Below are positions 36,130-46,581 of a DNA stretch of 64,000 nucleotides, in pieces (position 1 is the first letter of the stretch; every line of letters starts with the position of its first letter). Below the pieces are notes generated by a model that worked only from the letters and a program-made list of their open reading frames with translations, ran no database searches and had not been told where the DNA came from. The stretch is taken from the NCBI GenBank assembly GCA_020809705.1, contig CP085828.1, positions 5,766,001 to 5,830,000 on the forward strand. Reading direction: 5' to 3'. This DNA comes from Calonectria ilicicola (Eukaryota; Ascomycota; Sordariomycetes; Hypocreales; Nectriaceae). Both the position numbers and the translations under genes were made by a program.

Positions 36130-38984
36130 ACGCCATGCAGCGATGCGTGATGCGGCTGCAAATGCAATCATGGCGCGCTCCTACGGGTTGCGTGGTCGTC
36201 ATACTGCGGCCAGCTGAGATGCACCGCGCCCGCTGTTGGACGAGACACCCGGAATAGTCGGGCCGCCGCATCGATGTATGCCGTGCCGTGTCTGCGTGTG
36301 CGTGCGTGGTGTCAGATTGGACGAGTCAGAATGTTGGGGAAGCGAGGGCGATGAGAGAAAAACTGTGTGCGCCGTCTCACGATCGATGTTGATGTATCGA
36401 TAGAGCGGCCTTGATCGAATCCACTTTCTCCTGCTGCTCGTATTCTTACTGCTGCATTGCTCTCTTCTTTTCTTTTTTCTTTTCCTTCTTCCTTCTTTAT
36501 CGTCAGTCTTCTTCTTCCTTCGCTTCGTTTCTGATATTAACTTCATTTCTTTCTTTCTAAAAAAATCACACCTCCTCCCACCTTACATGTTCTTTCCCCC
36601 TCCTCGCCCTCGCCCTCATCCACCTCGCGTCCATTCCGGCACCATGTCCGATCTCCTTTTTTTTTCTCTCCGTCTCATCCACGTAATTCTTCCACTGGCT
36701 TTCAGCAAAACAAACATCCAACTTGCATCCTCTCGACCCACCCGCACTTGCTCAGCCTGCCCGGATGTTGCACCCAAGACCGACGTCTCCGTCCGCCATC
36801 GTAATGTCGTCGAATTCCCATCCCTCGTTCCTCTCCACTGCCGCCGTGCCAGGGTCGCCGCGCTAATTGGAGCTTGCTCGCGCTAGGACGGGGCTTCTAG
36901 AAAAAGCATCCTGACTCGTCTGCCAGGGCCCCGGGACGGATCCTCGATGAGATGATGCTGACGGGGCCCCTGCGCCCACTTGCCTTGTGGTGGTTGACGG
37001 CATCTTCATTTTCGGCCGTGGACTGGAGATTTCGGACTCTTGTCCCCCTTGGAATCCGCGTGCAGATGTCCCCTGGATCGACGACCCAGCCCCTCGTTTC
37101 CCAATTGTCCCCATTGCCCACATCATCAGGGCGTGGGTGACGGGTGGCCCGTTGGGTGATGCATCATCGATCAATCAATCAACCATTCAATTAATCATCC
37201 GTGGGGAGGGGGAGAAGAGAGTGTGTGTGAGGCACAGACACACACTGGCACAAGCACACACTGGCACACACGGGAAACTGGCACAGGCACAGGAACAGAC
37301 GCAGAATCACATTCGCATTTTGCATGCAGTGTTATGTTAAGCAAGCAAGCAACAAGCATTGACGGGTGCAATTTCGAGGGGCAGCGTGCGTTGATCTTCC
37401 CTCAGCAGCCGGTGGCCCGTGAGCTTGGCTAGCTGGATTGCTCCTGGCTTTAGCTGCCACTTGCATGCACATGCACCGGTTCGAGTGAATTGGGCCGACA
37501 AGGCTGGCTAAAAGCGACGGCGTCCGCGAGACCAGCTTAAAATTTCCAACGTCTTGGTTCCGCCCCCAGAAATGGCTTCGGCTCGGGGACGCGTATCGCG
37601 TGTCTACCCGTCGCTTGCGTGCGAGGGTGCCACAACGGCCGCCTCCAGCAGCCCATCTCGGGGGCGCGGCCAGGGCAGTGTTCAGGGCAGCATCGTTCAG
37701 GGCAGCGCGCCGGGCAGCAGCGTTATCGACCTCATCTCGGAATGATTTCTTCCGTCGTGAAGGATTCCACAAACCACGGCCCAATCGCCCCCCCTTTTAC
37801 GCTTTGCTCGGCGCCGGATGATCGGTTTGCATCTCTTGTTGGTCCCCATTTCCGGCTTGGGGTCCCCTCGGGAACCCGACGCTATTCGCCTGCGCGCCGG
37901 CGCCACTGCCCAATCCGTTGCCGGTGGCGGCCCATGAGTGATCAGCCACAGTCTGGCTGATGAGATGGATGGCTGCGAGGTGGCTGCGATGTGCCTGCGA
38001 GGTGCCATCATGACGTGCGTGCGCTCTCTTGCCAATTCGGTCGCGCACCATCCCCCCGGTTCTGGTTCTTGTCGTTGCCCATCCTCGACATGGATTTCCT
38101 TGTTTTTTTCCGGACTAGACTTGTCGAGTGACAGTTCCTGGCCGGTGGAGAAGCTGCCTCTGTGGTCACGATCGGCCTCGCTGGCGTCCGTGATTCCTGG
38201 CGTCCATCTAATATTATAGCGACCCTGCTTGCATTATACCACACCCCTGTCCCCCATCAACTTGGTGGACCTTTCCCTGTCCTGTCCTGCAAGAGCAGAA
38301 CATTTTTTTTCTCCCCCGTCGCTGCCACGCAATTCGCCCGGCATCTGGGCCATTGGGTCCTTTCGAGAGACCAGGGAAAGCTGTGGAAAATGGTGCCTGC
38401 TGTTGTCATGCCGCTTTTGCTGTCCACCGCCAGCTCACTCCAGTCTAACCCAGCCCAGCAACGCTTGGAGCGAGGCGCGTTTCATCTCACGTCTCCCCCC
38501 AATAGGCGGTGACATTTCCTGTGCTTCCATGTCTTCTTCGAGACAGTCACCTCCTCAATGGCTTTCTGGGTGGACAGGGATCCGGCTGCAGTAAATTGCC
38601 GTCTTGACAGGAGAGCCGTGCATTGAGCTTTTGACCCTCCCTTCCTGGTAGGGCATCACGGCCCTTGGAGGGGGGAAATGGCCCATGAGTGGCATCCGGG
38701 GAGGGGTGTGTGCTGTTTCTATGTATATCCAGCACCCCAGGAAGACCGTGGCCGTGGCATAAGATTCTCTAATTGACTAGCCTCCCCCCCCTCCCTGCCC
38801 TGGCCTTGGCTGGCAGTCCGTCTCCGCAGCCTAACACAGGATGGATGGGGTACGGTGTCTTCACAGGGCAGGACGCATCTTGATGGCTTTTAGCCTGCAA
38901 GCATGAAAGAGCGGCAGCACAAGATCCACCCTCTTTGTGACCCTGCTCTGGGACTCGATCATCAGACGATGTAATGCGTCCTTA

Positions 38985-38999
38985 CCCCCCCCCCCCCCC
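38985..38999 (+). repeat. C15 homopolymer
   Basis: Fifteen consecutive C in the region upstream of the Myb gene. The exact length is prone to sequencing error. Confidence 0.8.
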
Positions 39000-39568
39000 T
39001 TCGGGCAAGGCCCTGCTGCGTTGCGTTCCTAGCTCTGGAAGTCTTAAATAAGGACCCTGGCCCGGAAACTAGAGGCATGTTGACGGAATCGATGTTCTGG
39101 ACATTCTGCTCTACGAAACGGCGATTCTCTTACAAAAAGATAGCACCCTCACTCTGACTCGCTCCTTTACAATAATTGTTTTTCTCGACTCTTCTCTCGA
39201 CTCGTATTGTTTCTTATATAATCAACCCTTTTGCCTCTGCTCTGTATGTTGGGCTTCGCAACCCCGGTTTGGACCATACGCATGTCAAACACATTCTTTT
39301 CCACCCTTCGATAATCGACGACGATAATTCACCTCCACACCCCACTGTGCAACGCTCTTCAACCCTCCACCACGAGCCACTACTGTCTCATCCACTGACG
39401 GAAGCGGGAAAGCTCTTTGGCCGTACCAATCATCCCGACTCGGACGACACATGTGCCCGGCTTCTCGGCAGCTAATATCGCAGTTGACTTATAGCTTTAC
39501 GCTTCACCGCGAGGACGAGACGACAGTCGCACGCGACCCCGCAAGCTGCCGCAACGTCTTTCTCTCAG

Positions 39569-40961
39569 GCAACCCAGTCCCTTTCCTCCGCGACGCAGCC
39601 CGAAAGGGCTCCCTCTCATCAAATTCTTTCCATTCAGAGTCCGGCGACCGTCCAGAGCGGTTCGCTCTGGCGGAACCCATGTTTCGGAGGCACGCTGGCG
39701 GGCACCTATCGAGTAGGGGACTACAATGTGGACTACTCTGGCCAGGAGTCCCATCCGGGAGAGCAGAGCCAGCATCAGCACGGCTATGACTCGTCTGCGC
39801 ACCAACGTCCCCGTCATCAGCAGCAGCATCGGCCGTCGATTCACCACCCGGGAGCCACGACTGCTGGTCTTCATGAGGCTCCCGACCCCAGTCCGCACGC
39901 ACACATGGCCCAGCACCACCAGCATCCGACCCCTCAGATGGTGATGGATCCATCCCAGCTGGGCCATCACCGCATGGGCCCGGCGCACTTTGGGACCCCG
40001 GGACAGGTTGTTGCGCCCATCTACCAGGCCATGTCGACACCGACTCCCACGCACTCGCGACATCACGGAACTGGAACCAAACGCCCGCGCCCAAGCGACC
40101 TTGACCTCTCCGTCTCTGGACTGTCTGACCTGGACCATGCCGACCTGCAGAGCATGCAGCAGACCCCTCTGGGCGCCGCTTACGCCCAAGCCGCCGCCGT
40201 CGTGACCCAGTCGCAGCCCACACATCATCACCATCATCTTCCCGACTCAGGGCCGCCCTCAAAGATGATGCGCCGAGACGACGGCGGCGGAGGTGCCCCC
40301 AGTGTGGTGGGACAGGTCGGCATGCCCTCTCCGGCGCCGAGGCCGAGGGGGCCCAAGCTGAAATTTACTCCAGAAGACGACCAGTTGCTGATCGAGCTGA
40401 AGGAGAACAAGAACTTGACTTGGAAGCAGATTGCGGATTTCTTCCCGGGACGATCTTCAGGGACCTTGCAAGTGCGGTATTGCACGAAGCTCAAGGCCAA
40501 GACAACACACTGGACTGAAGAGACGGTAAGTTAAAACAGAAATCTTTTCTTTTTTCTTCTTGTTCTTATTCTTGTTTTTTCTTGTTTGTTTTTTTGTTTC
40601 CTATATTCTATTTACAATTTTTGTTCTTTCTTTTGTGTATGACCATGGGCTTTGGCCCAATTTGCTCAGAGTGGCGAAGAGAACAGAAAAAACAACAGCA
40701 GACCAGATCAGACCAGACAGACACTAACAACCAGCGTTTTAGGACCAGAAACTTCGCAACGCTCTCCAAGACTACGAAAACGAGAAGTGGCGGATTGTAG
40801 CAAACAAAGTCGGCACCGGGTTTACCCCTGTGGCATGCCGGGAGCGGGCTGAACAGCTGGCAGGTGGAGACCCTACTACAGCCTTGTCGCAGTCACTGTC
40901 GCCGGTTGCTCCCTCGGTAGATGACACCGGTGATGTGGTTTACACACAGCAACTGCAGTGA
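39569..40961 (+). CDS. Myb/SANT-domain DNA-binding protein (5' end unresolved)
   Basis: Exons 39569(or earlier)..40525 and 40743..40961; the intron is 217 nt, GTAAGT to TTTTAG. The frame is open back to 39488 without any ATG before 39905, so the true start must lie in an upstream exon that I could not identify; a good acceptor (TTTCTCTCAG) at 39,559-39,568 may bring it in. The N-terminus is His/Gln/Pro-rich (about 200 residues). The C-terminal part holds two Myb-like repeats: LKFTPEDDQLLIELKE...WKQIADFFPGRSSGTLQVRYCTKL and, across the intron, DQKLRNALQDYENEKWRIVANKV...CRERAEQL. This indicates a sequence-specific nuclear regulator. Its targets are unknown. The gene sits isolated between two long gene-free regions. 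Confidence 0.72.
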
Positions 40962-41154
40962 TGGAGGACAGGACACGGAGACTACTACAGGTACCCAACA
41001 GGGACCGGCATGGCTTGGGGTCTTGTTTTGGCAATGCTCCCCATAGCGCAAGTGATATGGAAGTTGCTGGGGGGCATGGATTCAAGTCGCACATGGTGCC
41101 GCCTCAATGGCAAGATAGCAAATGCACGAAATGAGGCGAGCTTTCCGTGGCAGT

Positions 41155-41174
41155 ATCCATCCATCCATCCATAT
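41155..41174 (+). repeat. ATCC tetranucleotide repeat
   Basis: Four consecutive ATCC-type units in the 3' flank of the Myb gene. Confidence 0.6.
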
Positions 41175-43545
41175 CACTTGGTCAAGACCCGGCTCTATTA
41201 CCACTAAACACCGGGATTCCTATCCGGCATCGCGTTAAAATAATTACGGTTAACGAGACTTCATCAAACATCTTCTCGGCGTCGGAGCTTCCTTTCTCTT
41301 CTGGCCAATCTCGAGGCAACGTTGCTAGCGTTTAAGCGCAAACGCATCACCATCACCGGCAACCTATAATACACCCCCCTTTTTTTTCACAAGACAATGC
41401 ACGACACCCGGGGTACGCGAAGTATGACATCTAGAACAGAACACCCCTTTGAAACGACTTGATTTTTTCCTTACTTCTTCTCCACTCTTATTCGACTACT
41501 CTATTTGCAGATCGGCATCACTATCCTTCGTTTATCGACACCGATTTCCTTACCACTTTTGGCTTCTTTATACCATTCACTTTTTTAGAGCCTTTTCTGA
41601 CCACTCCCCCCTTTTTTTCCTCGTTTTGTTTTGTTTAATGTTTTCTTCTTCTCAACAAGTTCAAATTTATTCTACTTTTTAGTCTACTACACATGTCCCA
41701 CGATCTCCTTTGTTTCTTCTTTTGTGTGTTACGAAAATCTAAATAGACTTGGGAAAGCTGGCAATGGAGCAATGCATGTACTTAATGGAACAAACGCACA
41801 CCCCCCGTGGCCCCTCAGCCAAGACCCAGAGCTCCTGGGCGGCTCGTGATTCACCGGGGGCCTTTGAAATGGCGGTAGTGGAATTTTTTGGAACCTCCAA
41901 GACTAGGAAATGGGCTTGGCGGGATGTGGCAGCTTGGTGAGGGGGTGCTTTTCTCTTTTGGGAACACGGAGCAGGATGGCAGAAACAAAAAAAAAAAAAA
42001 GAAGGCTGGGCAATGGATGGGGGGGGTGTGCGCGATGATGCGAGACAGAATGCCAGGCGTTTCTGGGAATACCATTGGGGATGGGCCTGGAACTGATGGA
42101 ACAGCTAGATTTACGGGGAACATGATCTTTGCGAACGCCCGTAAGGGCTCTTTTTTTTTGATAGTTATTGAAATATTGAAATCATACCAATATTTTGCCC
42201 TTCAGTGGATGGATTTGTTTCGTCGTTCGACAAGACTCTGTAATCATGCATACACTCTAACGACCTCGAAAAGAGATGCAAGCTATCCCGGCTGAAGCCT
42301 CGACCCGCAAAGCCTCGTAGGGTTGTACTACGTCTTACCGACTCAGGGCTAAAAAACGCCGCATGCACTGCGTACCAGACTTTGGGATTCGTTTTGCCAC
42401 CCCTATCCCGGTTGTACGCGGTGACGATACCTCATCGATTATAGGTGTCCCTCTTATTGCTATGGCGATGATATAGGCCAGCAGCGGTTAGCGGAGACAC
42501 CCCCCCCTGCCACGTCGCCTTAGGGGGTGTTTTTTTTCTCTCTCTTTTTCACCATTACTAAGTTTCGGTGAGGAGACGGGATGACGAGGCTTAGACCAAA
42601 AGGAAAAAAAAAAAAGCTTGGAGTCAGTCGTAAGTCCACCGTGTTCCATGGCTTTCCGATTTGCGGTACAGCGCATTGGCTCCAAGTTGTGCTGATCAGC
42701 CCCAGTCGGTGTGAAGGGTGCGATTCGCGCATGAAACGTAAACGGCGTGCCGGCCCTGTGGTCCACGAGGAGGGAGAGAGAAAAAAAAAAGAGGGCTGGC
42801 TAGCTTGGGTGGAGGGAAAGGGAGGGAACGGGAGGATCACGCAGCCTTCAACGCTGCCGACCGTGTTATCCCCCTTCTGGTACCGGGAGGAGGAGGAGGA
42901 GGAAGAGGGGCGCCGGGACGCGGAGGCTACCGGTGTGCATCATCAGGTGGTCTGGGTGGTTGCGGGCGAAGAACAATAGGCGTAGGGCGTGACGCCCGAG
43001 GAGGGCCATTATCTGGTACGCGAATGCTCGTCACACTGCATTGCAGCAATGGGCGGGTTGGGCTCTAAAATGGGTGAACTGGGGGGGGCCCTGAGCCCAG
43101 AGACCCGGAGACAAGGGAAACAAGACGATTCGCCGGTGGGTGTTGCGTTTCATGGTGACGTGTTTGCGGTGAGGGACTAAATGGCTGAAACGACACCGTT
43201 GGCGGTGGTTAAGCGCAGGCAGGCGATGGGAAGCGCAAAGTGGACGACGACGATGGCGACAATGGGGGCCAAGTCTTCGGGGGAGGGTCGCCCATTGCGC
43301 CCTTGTCCCTGCTCACCGGAAACCTGCCGACAACATGTTGTTGAGTTGTTGCAGGCGGGTTACCATTGACTCATCGTTGTGTCTCTGAACCAAAGTTGAA
43401 AACGCGGGGGGCCAGGTGTGGTGTTGCATTGGCAGTTGGGAAACATTCCCCCCCCAGGCCTCCCAGGGCGGTAAACAACATCATCGCCAAAGCAGTTGAG
43501 AGAAATCTCCGACCCGCATTCGCCTAGCAGACGGCCGTGCCTCTT

Positions 43546-43573
43546 GAGAGGGGAGGGGGGAGGGGGGAGGGGG
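43546..43573 (+). repeat. G-rich tract (potential G-quadruplex)
   Basis: Four closely spaced runs of four to six G separated by single A residues on the plus strand. Confidence 0.65.
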
Positions 43574-44296
43574 CGACCAGGACTCCGATCTGTCCGGGTC
43601 TTTGATCTGTGTTGCGACACCCCGGATGCATCCATTGCGACGTTGACGGGCCCTTAAACTAAACATCGACGGCCACTGCTTCGTCATGGCTTTGTAAACC
43701 GGAAAGCAAGAAAAACCTTTCCGCTGAGGGGAGGGGGGCTATAATGGCTCGAGTTTAGAGGTTGCATCGGCTCGCCCTCGTGGGCCCCAGAGCCCTCGCG
43801 AGAGCGACCAGAAACGGAGCCTAGCGGTTGATGCAATGCGACGCTGGTCTAGGAATATGGGCACCACTCGACTCTCTGGCGGCTAAGGGCGAACAGGCCT
43901 AAAACAGACAAGCCACTTGGTTGGTGAAAACCCAACTCTTGGTGGTTAGCGCAACGATAATTGTCGTCTTATGGACCTATATGTGAAGTCTTATTACCGG
44001 TGGTGATCCTGGCACTTTTTTCAACAAAGAAACAAAAAACACGCCACTCACGGCAAAAAACCCTGAGGTTTGTGATATAGGTTAAATTCTGGGGAGTGGA
44101 GCAAAGTCCCGGAGCCGTATGTGTGTCCCTCCCTGTGGTCATTCGTTTATAGCCGCCGTCTTATGTCGCGCGTGTTTCGGAGGACTAGCTTGGCTCCGGT
44201 GTGGGCAACTATATTGACGTGGGGGAAACATGATCAATGCGCAGCAATGTCAAGCATAAGTTCTTGTCTCTGCCCAAACGGGCCTTGCCAGCTTTC

Positions 44297-45673
44297 CTAA
44301 ACGGGCTGCTGGACCTCGGTATCGAAATGAGTTGCCAGCTGATCGACATGCAACGTTCTCCCGGCCTCCACCAGGCCGACCACCGTCCGATGCCCGGTTA
44401 CATCCAAGCTCGGATCAAGATAAGCAGCGGTCTCAACAAGCCAGCCGTTGAAGTCCCTGACCTCAGTTGGTCGGCCCGCGCGGACATCTTGCAGCATTGA
44501 GCTAGTATTTTCTCGGACCTTGTGGCCGACTTGATAGACCAACTCCCTCAAGCGCGGGTACGAGAACCTCTCGCGGAGGCCTTGAGGGGAAGTGTCAAGG
44601 GTAGACCTGCACCCTTGACCTGAAGGTGTGTTTTCAATAATCTCGGCACTGCTTTCGTGAGAAACAAGAAGTTGAAGCACTTGACTTGCCTCTTTGAGTA
44701 GCTGATCCATGACCTTGGCGATGGCACCATCTGGCTCTGTAAACAAGCCCCCATTCTTGCAATTGAGTATGCCAGTCAACGGATTGATAATTGCATTAAT
44801 AACCAGTTTCTCCAGCTGAAGTATCCAAAGTTCAGTACGTGGAACAGATCTCCCATCCAGGTGGGGCGCATCGACAATTTGCTTGATCAAATAGTTGGCA
44901 GCATCACCGGATGATGGGTTCGGGAGCACTGGCCCAACAGCAACGTCTGCTAGGGACGCATGGTAGCTTCTGAATGGCCCTTGAGATGTCACTCCATGAG
45001 TTGTGACACATGCTAGAAAATTTGGAGCATCCTTAGCCTTGTATCGATGTGAGCTGTATGTGAGTCCATGAGGAGGCCAAAGCTTGGACATGCCGTTCTG
45101 AACGAAAGCAACGGTGCTTGTATGGTTGAGATATCCCCGAAGACGGTCTACCTGCGGTAGTGCCGTAGATGCCTTCGTTGTGACGATTAGGTTGCCCAAC
45201 TTCTTCCCGTCCGATACCTCGCGAATGGGCCCGTTCTCAGGTCGAGAGTCTGTCCACCATTCTATGTCAAAGTTCTTGTTTGCTTCTAGGACACCTGAGC
45301 GAAGGATCTCAATGCCTTGACCGGCTTCCCACTGTTCTAAAAGCTCCCTCCTGTGCACAACAAGCGTGATAGGTGGGCAATTGGGGGCTTGGGCGAGACT
45401 GGCTGCAAATAACCGACCTAAGTTGCCTATTCCGAGGACGAAAATGCGGCGATCCAAGTCATTGGAGACAATTGGAGTACGCCCGCTCTGAAGTCCAATG
45501 TTTGAAGGGCTCCATGCGTATAGCTTTGGCGGAGGAGTGTTGTCTGCCAAGGCGGCCTCTAACCATGATGGTTGCTGAGATGACATTCTTGCCGAGAAAG
45601 AGATGGACCTAGAGAAACGAGGTAGGGAGTAAAGTGGCCGGGTTTGGTTCGCAATTGATCCCACAAACTTCAT
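44297..45673 (-). CDS. pan5: 2-dehydropantoate 2-reductase (ketopantoate reductase)
   Basis: Single exon, 458 residues. The enzyme reduces ketopantoate to pantoate with NADPH in vitamin B5 and coenzyme A synthesis. The Rossmann motif RIFVLGIGNLG has its glycines at 81, 83 and 86. The conserved VTTKAS (NADP-dependent contact) and the helical C-terminal domain with LEKLVINAIINPLTGILNCKNG, including the catalytic-type lysine and asparagines, are present. The start at 45673 is the first ATG; the first 29 residues are rich in Arg and Ser and lack acidic residues, like a mitochondrial targeting sequence. A second methionine (residue 30, at 45586) would give a form without it. Longer than bacterial PanE (about 300) but normal for fungi. 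Divergent from rad26. Confidence 0.93.
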   Translation of the reverse strand: MKFVGSIANQTRPLYSLPRFSRSISFSARMSSQQPSWLEAALADNTPPPKLYAWSPSNIGLQSGRTPIVSNDLDRRIFVLGIGNLGRLFAASLAQAPNCPPITLVVHRRELLEQWEAGQGIEILRSGVLEANKNFDIEWWTDSRPENGPIREVSDGKKLGNLIVTTKASTALPQVDRLRGYLNHTSTVAFVQNGMSKLWPPHGLTYSSHRYKAKDAPNFLACVTTHGVTSQGPFRSYHASLADVAVGPVLPNPSSGDAANYLIKQIVDAPHLDGRSVPRTELWILQLEKLVINAIINPLTGILNCKNGGLFTEPDGAIAKVMDQLLKEASQVLQLLVSHESSAEIIENTPSGQGCRSTLDTSPQGLRERFSYPRLRELVYQVGHKVRENTSSMLQDVRAGRPTEVRDFNGWLVETAAYLDPSLDVTGHRTVVGLVEAGRTLHVDQLATHFDTEVQQPV

Positions 45674-46581
45674 TCTCAATGTAGAATAAATGGCACTATG
45701 TGCATTCCAGGTGCTCTAGTGAGTTATGGCCACACAAATTCGAGCGCAGACTTTGAGCCGTCCTCTTCAAGAAACTGATACGAGGTGAAAGTCCTCAGTG
45801 AGGATCCTTGGTAGAAAATACGCGAGATCGTCTGCTGGAAAATCCTCGAGCTTTTAAAACAAAAATGGAACTGATCCGAGGGCGTGTATGAGCAGTCACG
45901 AGGGTATCGATCAAGTTCATTCAGCAGGTTTCATGCCATGTCGTTGAGATGAGATGCGGAGTTGATGCGGCGTGGATGTTGTGGTGTGGCTGAAAGATTT
46001 ACAGTGGCCGGTGCTGTGGGGCTTCACTGTCATTTGCCTCACAACTGCCTGGTGTGGCGTTGCCGCTCTGTCGGGTCGGGTGCCTAGAAAAAATCCCTTC
46101 GCGCCAATCAGAGCACGTGCCACTCTCCCGCAGCACGTCCTTTGGTAATCACCGGGCTGTTCGCATGCCTCCTGTGCATCATTGCATCAGGACGAAACTG
46201 TCAACTTCATCACTTCACATCCCCACATCGTTTTCATCTGAAAATTCACCGAATATAAGATGATAACTGGTCGCCTGCGATAAGTCTCAAGGCATCTACT
46301 GGGGTTTAGGGTATTAGGGGAAGGGAGCTGCCTCCCTGGTTGTGCAGTGTCTCCTTGAGTTCACGTTCCTTGCGTCGAGACTCGCTCGCAGCCCTCCAGC
46401 GCATCTTTGGGAGGCAAAAAGCTTGAAAGCGCAAAGACGGATTTGGTTCCCCTTAACCTCGACGCTTTGTAACGTTGACTAAATTCTCTTGCGACGCTGT
46501 GCAACTCACGAGCACGTCGCATCCTCTCTTTTATTTGCATCTCCATCAACTTCATCGAGAAGCTCTGGTATCTCAAGGAAA
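45674..46581. promoter_or_regulatory. Divergent promoter region, pan5 and rad26
   Basis: About 900 bases between the two start codons with no supportable gene. It contains a telobox-like pair of units (TTTAGGG then TATTAGGGG) at 46,305-46,320. Confidence 0.5.
46305..46320 (+). promoter_or_regulatory. Telobox-like TTTAGGG motif upstream of rad26
   Basis: Two adjacent units resembling the fungal telomere repeat TTAGGG, about 260 bases upstream of the rad26 start. Such teloboxes are bound by Tbf1/Myb-type factors at some fungal promoters. One short match only. Confidence 0.35.

Larger units (their letters stand above)
33930..39568. other. 5.6-kb repeat-rich intergenic region
   Basis: This region lies between PRP8 and the Myb-type gene. 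It contains A, G and C homopolymers, a G-run/GGGGAT block, a CA-rich stretch and a GATGCG hexamer array, plus a C/T-rich block at 36,440-36,560 that looks like a fungal promoter initiator region. A 99-codon frame starts at 36,587 just after it, but its product is Pro/Arg-rich and unlike any known protein. The segment from about 39,100 is again C/T-rich and probably holds the leader of the Myb gene, including a good donor (GTATGT at 39,246). Confidence 0.5.
40962..44296. other. 3.3-kb gene-free region with low-complexity tracts
   Basis: This region lies between the Myb gene and the ketopantoate reductase gene (convergent). It is C/T-rich near 41.4-41.7 kb (probably Myb 3' flank) and G-rich from 42.8 to 43.8 kb, with A, T, G and C homopolymers. 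No open frame shows protein character. Confidence 0.5.

Noticed and set aside
37455..37490. tRNA B-box-like word GGTTCGAGTGA
   Set aside because: Lacks the terminal CC of a B box, and no A box or acceptor stem can be drawn around it. I found no tRNA gene in the window.
39504..40262. Long minus-strand frames (246 and 252 codons) opposite the Myb gene
   Set aside because: They are shadows of the plus-strand coding sequence, which has a clear pair of Myb repeats and an intron.
46489..46581. 31-residue N-terminal extension of Rad26
   Set aside because: The upstream frame begins at TTG; the first ATG is at 46582 and starts a typical acidic N-terminus.
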